Source: Congeria kusceri
Lineage: Eukaryota > Mollusca > Bivalvia > Myida > Dreissenidae
NCBI GenBank assembly: GCA_027627225.1
Contig: JAPFQT010000166.1
Location: forward strand, 310,001-374,000
Direction of reading: 5' to 3'
DNA length: 64,000 nucleotides
Part shown: piece after piece, positions 48,249 through 57,846 of the stretch
Layout: every line of letters begins with the position of its first letter
How positions within the stretch are numbered: position 1 is the first letter of the stretch
Translations under genes and position numbers: made by a program
The notes under the pieces: generated by a model
What the model saw: only the letters and a program-made list of their open reading frames with translations
What the model was told of the DNA's origin: nothing
Database searches by the model: none

Positions 48249-49811
48249 GTAAGTACAATTTTGCCTTTTAATTCTACATTTTAGATTTAATGTTTTGTAT
48301 CATTCTACTTTCGTTTTGAATAACTAATGATTCGGATCTCGGACATGTTTGTTAAATTCCTTCATTTGAATTATTCTGTAATAATACATTTATTTTTTGT
48401 ACAGTTCTGCAGTTTAAGTGCATTTTCTTTGGCTGTAGGCAATTTTTGTCTTAAGAATAAAGTAAAATTATTGGACATGTCCATTTTACGTTTGTTGGTA
48501 CATGTGATTGTCTAAATTTATAAATCGTGTGCTAAATTTTGAACTATTATTCTAAAGTGTATTTCATGTGCTTCGTTGATCTAAATCAATTAAAGTAGTT
48601 AAATTATACTTTAATTTGGAAAAAATGTGCAATTATAGTTCATAATTGAGTAGATTTGAGGATTAGAATTTTAATAACCCTATTGACTTTTGACGTCATC
48701 AGTTTTTGTGTATTTCACGTTGTTGTTGTAAAACTAAAACAAAAGTAAGCTTTGATGTAAATATTTGATAAATGTAAAGAAAATGTCTATATTTTAAATA
48801 TTTGTGTGTGTGAAAGTGTTACCTTGTAAATAATTTTGAGCATCACTGTGATTAATTTCTTGTTTATTGACAACTGACATGGAATTGTAAGTGTTTGGTG
48901 TCAAAATTAATTGAATCCTTATATTAGGGTCGCTCACCAATATATCTAGTAGAGCATTTCATTTTTAATTGAATTTAGATTTTAAAAAATATTATTTTGC
49001 AGAATATTGTTTAATGTAAATTTATTTGGCCCAAATTACTAATGCTATAACAACTTATACTAGTAGGTTAAAATATACTAATGTAACAGGCTTACCCTCG
49101 GCTTTTACTGGCCGTGTTATCCAGGATTTTTCTGATAAATATAACAGAAACAATTATATCATGACATGTAGTTTATTGACAGTTTAACTTGAATCTATAT
49201 TTAAGTAGAAGTACATTTCAATTCTAAATATTTCCTAAATGTTTCTAAAAGTAAAGTAATCTGTTTAATAAAATAATAAATGGGAAGGAATGACTTTTAC
49301 TCGGTAACGGAGGAAAAAATTACCTTTTGTATTCGTGAGCAAAAGCATAGTTTCTGCCTAATCACAGGCTTTTATACCCGTAAAACCAGTAGTTGAGAAT
49401 TTCATGCTTTTAAACTATAACATAGAGGCCCTGCATTAATTTAAACATATAAGCACAAGTATAATTAGTTTATACTATTAGTTTAACACCAAATCAATAA
49501 ATGTATGGGCCTCCCATTGACATCACTAAAACATCGTGAAGTCCATGAGGAATAAATGGCCAGTTGCTAAATGTACATCAAAATAGACTGATACCAAGAA
49601 TAGAAATGTTACAAATACAATATAAATTAAATTGAAAACCAGATAAACAATAATTAAAATCAATATTATTGAAAACAATAATTCCTGCTACACTAACAAC
49701 TGCTTACTTTTACAGCACTGTCACATTGAGAGAGAGAATATTGTACATACCCTGCTCGGTTGTTTATTTTAAATTATTGAATGTTTTGTGTAGTTTATTT
49801 TTACTGAACAG
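48249..49811 (+). other. Candidate intron in the element 2 leader
   Basis: A GTAAGTAC donor at 48249 and a 'tttttactgaacag' acceptor ending at 49811 bracket 1.56 kb of AT-rich, non-coding DNA. The acceptor lies 7 bp before the Gag start codon, which fits removal of the leader by splicing. This is an inference. The segment could also be a later insertion. Confidence 0.4.
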
Positions 49812-49818
49812 TGTATCA

Positions 49819-50981
49819 ATGTCTGACTTTGAAAAGGAAGCAGGTGCTCATTAAACAAATGTTATTGCTGTTGAAATGTCTGAGCAAGACATGTTTGATA
49901 AATTGATATCATCAGGATATAACATTTTCAAGCCGAGTCTGATAAACACCAGAATACATTGAAATTCAAGGATACACCTGACATTATTTCATCAACGCTC
50001 TACCATCTGCAATTCCCAAAACTTAATTTCAAAAGTCCTCTGTTGCACAGGCTAACTTAGGTGCCAGTTTTCAGGAGAATTCCCTGTCTAATGCAAATGT
50101 TCAGTCCTCATTACCAAAGCTGCCGATGCTTTCAGGAGAAGAGCCGTGTCCAAAGGGTGAGGTCTCATATAATGAATGGCGGTTTGAGGAAAAATGTTTA
50201 AGAGCAAACAATATCACCCCACCAGTTCCTTTACAGGCAATCAGAAGGTCGATTAAAGCACATGCCAGGAGATGCGTGATTTCGTTGGGTGAGAATGCTT
50301 GGGTTGACAATGTTTTGTTTAAAATGGACTTTGTTTGACTTTTCCTTTGACAACAATAATGTCATGCAATCATTTTTTAATTCGTTTCAGCGCCCTGATG
50401 TGTCCGTAACAGCTTTTGCCTGCAGACTTGAGTACATTTTGACTTGCTCTCAAACTAAGTCCTGAATACAGAAACGTAATGTTGCGCTGTACATTTTGGA
50501 CATCCCTTTGCTCCGATAGACACAAGTTTGATACGGTCTTGTCATTTGAGCATTTGATTAAAGAAATAATGGCAGTAGAACATGAAATGTCCCTTAATAC
50601 AGCATCTGCTCAGCCTATAAAATCTTCTAAAAGGTTCAACAACATGTTTCAGCTGATTCGTCAGATTTGGAATGTAGATTGAAATCTTTGTAATTGAAGG
50701 TTAAAAATCAGTATAGCACTGTTACCAAAAAGCTAGACTAATTATTGGAAAATGTTTCAGGTACTGTAAAGTCTCAGCCTCAGTATGAAAATCAAAATTC
50801 TTATTCATCTCAGAGTTTTAGAGGCCATGAAAGAGGCCAGAGTTTTAGAGGCCGTGGAAGAGGCCAGGGTTTTAGAGGCCGTGGAAGAGGCCAGGGTTTT
50901 AGAGGCCGTGTTAGAAGTACATACGATAATACTTCTGCTAATCAAAACAGCAAAACCTCTCACCCAAACAGAGGCTGGTGA
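49819..50981 (+). pseudogene. Element 2 Gag (broken), with Arg/Gly-rich nucleocapsid end
   Basis: Starts with ATG at 49819 ('MSDFEKEAGAH', then a stop). The capsid-like part is readable at 50101-50340 ('EWRFEEKCLRANNI', 'AIRRSIKAHARR') and 50340-50690 in other frames, in the style of PNMA-like Gag proteins. The C-terminus (50800-50915) is made of RGRGQGF repeats from a 27-bp DNA unit. No CCHC zinc knuckle is visible. Stops and frameshifts separate the pieces. Confidence 0.75.
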
Positions 50982-51039
50982 AAAAAATGGCCAACATAAT
51001 GTGCATCCTAGATTAGTTGGGGAACCAAACAATAGCTAA

Positions 51040-51438
51040 ATAAGTATCAATGGTTCTCCGTTCACAGCTTTGATTGACTCTGGTTCCATGGTTACCACTA
51101 TTTCAGAAACTGGATTGAAATCCATGTGTGAGCAACCTGACATTTTACCATTAAATACTCTAGGCTTAAAACTTGAAACTGCAGATAGCTCCCTGTTAAA
51201 ATACTGTGGATATATAGACGGTACACTTTCTGTTCCTTCTATGTCAAATGTCAATTTTGATGTGCCGATTTTAGTTATCAAAGATAACTCTTTTGACATA
51301 AATTTTCCTGTTATTGTGGGTACCAATGTTATCAGGCTTGTACGTAACATTGTCTCCCATGATGACAGCCATGTCATACCTGAGGAGTGGAGCATAGCAA
51401 TAGCTACCTTAAATGTGACATCATTTACAGCAAGCTAA
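51040..51438 (+). pseudogene. Element 2 aspartic protease
   Basis: The frame contains the active-site triad 'IDSG' (about 51073-51084), an ILVIKD strand and the 'PVIVGTNVI' flap/ILG-type motif typical of retropepsins. It is the best preserved domain of the element, but it is cut off from Gag by a stop at about 51037 and from RT by the stop at 51436. Confidence 0.75.
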
Positions 51439-51452
51439 GTCTATAGGAGACT

Positions 51453-51866
51453 GTGTCTTTGAATTGCCTTGCTAGAGGAGTCAATCATGCCATTTCACAT
51501 GTTGTCACAGAAAATTATTACCCATGTGCTAATTACTCCGTGTGTCCCAGAGTAATCAAATTGCAACAGCATGGAAATTGTTCCAACATTTCTGCCAAAG
51601 TTTGCAACATGACTGGCAAACCTATTGTTTTTATACCAAAATCTCATGTTTGTAAGATTTCTGAAGTCGAGGTCATATATAATTTGTCCTCAAGTCTTCA
51701 GAATGACTCTCAACAGGAAACACCTGTAGATCAGTGTACCAATGACCTGGGATTTAACATAGACACTGATAATATCACACCCGAGCAATTTACAGAGGGT
51801 CCGACAAATCCTAGGAAATTGGACACATGTGTTAGAAGATCCAACACCCTTCAAGCAGTCTTATAG
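51453..51866 (+). pseudogene. Element 2 protease-RT linker
   Basis: An open frame of 137 codons with no catalytic motif. It contains 'NMTGKPIVFIPKSHVCKI' and an acidic C-terminal half. Its place between protease and RT matches the linker of other mollusc Gypsy elements (compare 21995-21390 in element 1). Confidence 0.6.
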
Positions 51867-51887
51867 ACGCATACTGCCAGGGTTGTA

Positions 51888-52518
51888 TGAAGAGGTGAGG
51901 CAAAGAAATGTTTGATGCCAATGTTATTCTTGAGTCTGAGTCACCTTTCAGCTCCAATGTGGTGTTGGTAAGGAAGCGCGATGGATCGCTTCTGTTCTGT
52001 ATTGACTGGAGACAGCCCCAAACTGCTTTTAATGTAGGAAATATAGGTTTCTATAAATAGAACCGAATGGGTTTTGGACTTTGTAATGCCCCTGGTACCT
52101 TTCTGCGACTTATGGAACGCTGTATGGGGGACTTGCACTTCTCATATTCCTCAACGACATTCTGATCTATTCCAAAACGTTTGAGGAGCATGTTGAAAGG
52201 CTCCAATCCGGATTTTCACGTCTTGCTGAAAATGGTTTGAAGCTTTAGCCTCCCAAATGTGAGCTCTTTATGCCCTCTGTTGTTTACATAGGCCATGTGA
52301 TCAGTGAAGACGGTATCTCCACTAACCCAGAAAAGAGCAGTGCTGTGACAAAGTGGCCTATAGCCAAACACGTTAAAGAGCTCAGACAGTTTCTTGGATT
52401 TGCTGGTTTCTACAGAAGGTATGAAGAGCACTATGCTCAAATTGTTGAACCTCTCAACAACATTCTGAAGGGCCATGATATCCCTGGCAGAGCCAGCAAG
52501 AACAAAACAACGCTCTAA
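51888..52518 (+). pseudogene. Element 2 reverse transcriptase (active site mutated, internal deletion)
   Basis: Pieces in order: 'VVLVRKRDGSLLFCIDWRQ' (about 51960-52015); a jump that loses roughly 80 residues of the palm and fingers; 'NRMGFGLCNAPGTF' (about 52060); the active-site region, which reads FLND with AAC at 52153-52155 in place of the expected aspartate; then 'YIGHVISEDGISTNPEKS' (52285 on). Several stops occur between them. Inactive. Confidence 0.8.
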
Positions 52519-52970
52519 AAAGTCCAGTAAATCAGCTGTTTGGTCATGGGGTGAAGCTCAAGACCAGGCATATCAGACAATCGAGGACAAACTCACGTCC
52601 TCCCCAGTACTATCATATGCACAGTATAACCAGCCATTTATACTGCACAAAGATGCTTCATGGAATGGGCTTGGTGCTGTGTTATATCAAAAGCAAGAGG
52701 GGGTAGAACAGGTGATTGCATATGCTAGTCGTGGATTGAGGCCATCAGAGAAACGCTACCCAACTCTTAAGCTTAAATTTTCAGCGTTAAAGTGGGCAGT
52801 TACCGAACAGTTTCATGATTATATTTTCGGTAACCAATTTGTTGTCACAACTGATAACAACCCGCTGACATATGTGACCATCACAGCTAAGCTTGATGCG
52901 ACAGGCCACCGTTGGCTAGCAGCACTGGCTGCATACAATTTAGCATCAACAACAAACCTGATAACGTGAA
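52475..52970 (+). pseudogene. Element 2 RNase H (catalytic Glu lost)
   Basis: Open for 164 codons. 'ILHKDASWNGLGAVLYQ' (first Asp) and 'VVTTDNNPLTYV' (second Asp) are present. The conserved glutamate of the middle motif is lysine ('KLKFSALKWAV', AAA at 52775-52777). Truncated at the right by the deletion that removed the integrase. Confidence 0.8.
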
Positions 52971-53230
52971 CATTGATGCTTGTTCTTTGAGCAGAATTCC
53001 ACAAATTTCTTCAGATATGGTCCAAGCAATTAACCAGGCAAATGATAGAGGTTTAGTGAGAAAACCTCATTTTGACGGGAAGCACAAGTTGCCTGACCTA
53101 TGGGAATCAGAACCATATACAGTCATGGAAATCCCAAACCCTGAAATACCAGTATAAAGGTTAGGCGAGAAGATGGCATTGGTCCTGTCAGAACTTTGCA
53201 TACAAATCTTTTCCGTCCTATGATGTCTAT
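52971..53230 (+). pseudogene. Element 2 integrase remnant (core deleted)
   Basis: The connection-domain text 'NVNIDACSLSRIP' is followed within about 20 codons by the integrase C-terminal domain ('HFDGKHKLPDLWESEPYTVM', then 'TNLFRPM'). The zinc-binding module and all three DDE residues are missing, an internal loss of roughly 1 kb. Confidence 0.75.
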
Positions 53231-53575
53231 TCCCTAGTCCCAGCAGAATAATCAAACCACAAATCCCAAAACTAAGTCACAAAGACCCCAAAAACCTAGA
53301 CCTGTAGAAAGCTCTGACAAAGATAGTGAGAGTTCTTCAGGGCTATTCAGTATACCCCAGCGTCGAAGTGGTTTCAGGTAAAACAGACACAATACTGTCC
53401 AGAATGTATCTTTAACACCAACTCGGGCCCCAGAGCAGTCTCTGTATAAGGATCCTACTGATTGTTCTTCTACTCCAATTGAACAATCCCAGCAGCTTAT
53501 GGATTCTCCATCCATTAATCAGACAGTGTCCATGTCCCCAACTATTGACCAGGCTACTTCTGTACTGTCAGAACC

Positions 53576-54064
53576 ACCTGAATTAGCTGATTCAGTTCTG
53601 CCGACTATCGGTATGCAGAGTTCCACCTGAATTAGCTGATTCAGTTCTGCCGACTATCGGTATGCAGAGTTCCACCTGAATTAGCTGATTCAGTTCTGCC
53701 GACTACCGGTATGCAGAGTTCCATCTGAATTAGCTGATTCAGTTCTGCCGACTATCGGTATGCAGAGTTCCATCTGAATTAGCTGATTCAGTTCTGCCGA
53801 CTATCGGTATGCAGAGTTCCATCTGAATTAGCTGATTCAGTTCTGCCGACTATCGGTATGCAGAGTTCCATCTGAATTAGCTGATTCAGTTCTGCCGACT
53901 ATCGGTATGCAGAGTTCCATCTGAATTAGCTGATTCAGTTCTGCCGACTATCGGTATGCAGAGTTCCACCTGAATTAGCTGATTCAGTTCTGCCGACTAT
54001 CGGCATGCAGAGTTCCATCTGAATTAGCTGATTCAGTTCTGCCGACTATCGGTATGCAGAGTTC
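53576..54064. repeat. 49-bp tandem array, 10 units, in the element 2 pol tail
   Basis: 'aattagctgattcagttctg' recurs at 53581 and then every 49 bp to 54022. Units are nearly identical (ttccAcctg/ttccAtctg, taTcgg/taCcgg/tcggC). The period is not a multiple of three, so each unit shifts the frame. The flanks read as a Ser/Pro-rich tail. Confidence 0.95.
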
Positions 54065-54719
54065 CACATCCATAAATCAGTCTAATTCAGAGTATAATGT
54101 GCTGGAGCCTGTTGAACATATTCAGTCTACCTCCGAGACTTCACAAGACTCAAACTTGCAACCTGAAACAGTTGGTAGACCCCAAAGAAACCGTTAACCA
54201 CCTGAGTGCTTTGGAGAGTGGGTTTTACCTATTCATACCAATACTGAATTTACAAAGGAAGACCATAATTATTTTGTTTAAATTCAGTATTCTTCCATAC
54301 TATTTGTATTTCTCAAATTATTTTTATTTTTATATTTTATATTTGCAATATGTTTTATACAATGCAATGTGTGGGTATAATTGTAATAATTGAATTATTT
54401 CATAACTGTACTTAAATTCAGCAGCCTGTGTTGAATTATTCTGTTTATTTTGCATGTGCATAAGTTGCATGCGCTCTGTTTAATTGACTGACATCTAGGT
54501 CAGCAGTCAGCTGATTAAATAGCTGAAATAGGTCATGACCTATTGAATTTCCAATACTACTTAAACACTGTGTCACCACTCTGGTGGAAAGTGTACTTCA
54601 GTATTTTGATGTGCTGTTATAGTTAAAGATGTAGTATAGCTGGAATGGATACAGTTGTTTTAAATGTTTGTGTTTTAATTATAAAATGTCAGTAGGCATT
54701 TTCTCCAACAGAAGGAGTA

Positions 54720-54863
54720 TTTAACAGGGTATTCACTACTAATCTTATTGACATATTGATATCGTTTGGATCATTTGAATCAGTTGTATCATTGCAACTA
54801 AGCAACCAACGAATAAAGAGTAAAAATATACCCACGAGTGGTTTTATATCACATCCTGTTACA
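54720..54863 (+). repeat. 3' LTR of element 2, internally deleted
   Basis: Starts 'tttaacagggtattcac' (first G of TG lost) after the purine-rich 'agaaggag' and ends 'atcctgttaca'. It is 144 bp against 424 bp for the 5' LTR because about 280 bp from the middle are missing. Confidence 0.85.
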
Positions 54864-54879
54864 TTTTTATTATATAGAG

Positions 54880-55400
54880 GATATTATTGATTTCGGTGGA
54901 AGATCGTATTTTATTTCACGAGTGTTCATAGAAAATTATATTTTCACGAGTGGCGCAGCACATTTTCTTTATATTTTATGCTTTTGAACAATAAATAAAT
55001 AACATTGCGCGAGATAGGCTTAAACGTCACAAGTTCGTGTATTATGACGTCATAAACAAATGACGTCATAAATGATTCCAAAACTGCTACTCTTTAGTAT
55101 GGTGGGAAAAAACTGCCATATTTTGTGAGTCGTTGTCGGTAAATTATAATTGTGTTGAATTGTATAATGTGTTTTATGTAAACACATGCATGTACATACT
55201 GTACATGTATATAAATTCGCCAAGGGTTGTAAACCACTATTTGTAAATCGATGCTATTTATGGAAAAATAGTCCGTTAAATATTATATTTTCACTGCAGT
55301 GAAAATATAAAATCTTATATTTTCACAGCTCCAACAGTGAAAATATACAATTTCATTTCACCAATAAAATATTTCACTGAAAAGCATATAATAAAGATCC
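54880..55400. repeat. Dispersed repeat with 'ttcacgagtg' and 'gtgaaaatata' inverted words
   Basis: Left half: 'atttcacgagtgttcatag' and 'attttcacgagtggcgcag'. Right half: several inverted pairs such as 'tttcactgcagtgaaa' (55290-55306) and 'ttttcacagctccaacagtgaaaa' (55320-55344). A duplicated 'atgacgtcata' palindrome occurs at 55044-55070. I recall this class from bivalve genomes; probably a non-autonomous DNA element. Confidence 0.5.
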
Positions 55401-57334
55401 TTTGGCCATGTTTATCTTTTGTGCGACTTTCATTATTGTATATTGTGGCATAAGTTGGTATTGTGTTTGTCAATAGTCTTAAAGCTGAATATATTGATCA
55501 CTGACCAATCGTTAATACAAGCTTCGAATCTTACGATAAAATTATACGTATGTACTTATGATGGAGAGCATCACTTATGAATGCATATGTCATAGTTGTG
55601 TACACAATCGTGCAAGACGTGTTATTCTTCTTTATATACATGCCATATTAAATACGCTGTTTGACTGAAGCTTTACTCTTGATGGCTGACAGATGACATT
55701 TAATCTAAAGGAATATTATCTTATTGCAAAAGGTGAATTATTTGCTTTTTAAATAAATAGTAAAAAATGGTATAAACTTATACAATATCTAAATAAGTAC
55801 ACGAAGATGTTTCATTAAGCCAGTTATTTTACATATATATACAGTGGGGAAAAATAAATATTTCAAATAATAAAGCAGAGGAAATAATTCCCCATTGATA
55901 ATTTCCATTGCTAAATAGATAGTAGTTCCATTTGATAATGCATACTTATAGATAAAATAATAATTATATGATTGATGCAGGCACTGAAAATGATACGGAA
56001 TGAATTTGCCAATATAGTTGTCATGATGATGTAAAGATTTGCTCGTTTGTTACGTGCTGGTCCTTGCATTATCCAGCCGAAGGCGCGGGTGGACTATAAA
56101 CCCCGAAACAACAACAGTTTGTTACGTGAGCAATAATCCGACGGCGTGTCTGTACCGTTTGTATTTATTTATACTGTTACATATTGCTTCTTTGTATATG
56201 TTGCATGCACTACCATCCGAACAAAAAAATGACATATAAAATACATATGCATGCAATAGAATCTGAAATTATTATTTTTGTTTAATGAATATACTACGTA
56301 ATCTTAAAATTAAATCTCTGAAGTAAGTCGACAGGGGTTGTTTGTGAATGCGTAGCGGGAACGATACAAGTGTATTGAGAATTGTTGCAATGAGTTACTT
56401 GAAGTAGGCACACAAATATACGAGTATACATTTGCATATCACTTTTTGTAATTTTCTGAAAAGGGGTGTGTACATCACAAAATGAATTGAAATTTAATAG
56501 GGAAACAAAAACAAATACAAAGATAGGATACAATATATCGGTTCAGCTTATATACATATGCAGTGTATTAGAGTTTCGACACTGGCTGCCACATTCGCTT
56601 CTTACCGGCGATTGTGGTTCAATTTCCATTGCCTAAGCGCATTGTTTATTATTCTGTTGGGTTGATTGTCACGGAATGAAAGCTACGATAGGGAAAAAAT
56701 ACGAGCTTGATTTTAAATGATAATTTACAACGGCGCGTTTTACATTATTTTAAGAATGGGCAAAATTAAGGCATCGCGAGATAAAATTATTTGGTACACA
56801 ACTTAGGAGATTACGTCACAGGCAATGGTGTTTTCACGAGATTCATACAACAACTTGAAAATCTATGAATACATGTACGCCCATTTAAAATTGTTAGCAT
56901 GAAAAGTGAGTTATGTATACTGAGAGCTGAAGACCAAGATTGAAACATGCGAAAGGATTATGCTTTAACAGTGTTGGCAGTGCCGTCTTAACTCAATATA
57001 CGTGTGTACAGGGCGCATGTACAAAACATGGTTAGGCTTACACCGGTTTAACATTAGTAATTATTCTAAACTTCCGGGTTGCTCGTGCTGTTTATGTTTT
57101 TACTACAAATTCTGCTCTTCTTTGTTCTGGCTTTACATACCAGACGAACCATTCACTTGGTAACTGACTGCACAATAGCTGTGTTTGCCAAATATCCGAA
57201 TGTAAAACCGAACGCCGGGTATTTTTTTTATTTACTTTGTGAACCTCTTAAATATATTGATATTGGAATACGGTTTAAGGAATAAGGTTGTTTTACCTTT
57301 TCTTCATTCGTTTACGACGAACGTCAAGTATTCG
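55401..57334. other. Spacer and probable 5' region of the receptor gene
   Basis: No gene is recognised. A weak B-box-like phrase ('tgtggttcaatttcc') occurs near 56615. The open stretch at 57079-57285 is hydrophobic but lacks support. The last few hundred bases should contain the promoter and 5' UTR of the gene starting at 57335. Confidence 0.4.
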
Positions 57335-57801
57335 ATGGGTTCTGATAGAATGTGGAATGTATTATTCTTTCTTAGTGTAGCGGCGTGCTTGTGTCAGTTT
57401 TCACATGCAGGTAATAAACTGTCTCACTACTTAAACATAAACTGTAACTGCTGCTAACCGCAACTTTAACTGAATCGAAAACAGCTGATGTTCAATGAAT
57501 GACTTAAATAACAACGACTACTGCTAATATTAACAACATCAACAAACAACAACAACAACATTAGCATCATCAACCACCACCACCACCACAACAACCACCA
57601 CAACAACAGCACCTATCACTACTACTACTACTACTACTACTACCACTACTACTACTACTTCTGCTATTACTACTACTACTAGAACTACTACTACTACTAC
57701 CACTACTACTACTACCACTTGTACTACTGCTACTAAACTACTACTACTCTTACTACTACTACACCTACTACACTACTACTGCAACTACTACTACTACAAC
57801 A

Positions 57802-57846
<45 letters not shown>

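Larger units (their letters stand above)
47182..54863 (+). mobile_element. Decayed Ty3/Gypsy LTR retrotransposon (element 2)
   Basis: 5' LTR 47182-47605, PBS 47608-47621, long leader, Gag, protease, RT, RNase H, integrase remnant, repeat-expanded tail and 3' LTR 54720-54863. The PBS and its two-base spacing are the same as in element 1, but the LTRs and Gag differ, so the two are separate lineages. A TTTT duplication (47178-47181 and 54864-54867) flanks it. Catalytic residues are lost in RT and RNase H, and the integrase core is deleted. Confidence 0.9.

Noticed and set aside
56540..56650. tRNA-like or SINE fragment
   Set aside because: Only a weak B-box-like phrase is present; no A box, stems or tail.
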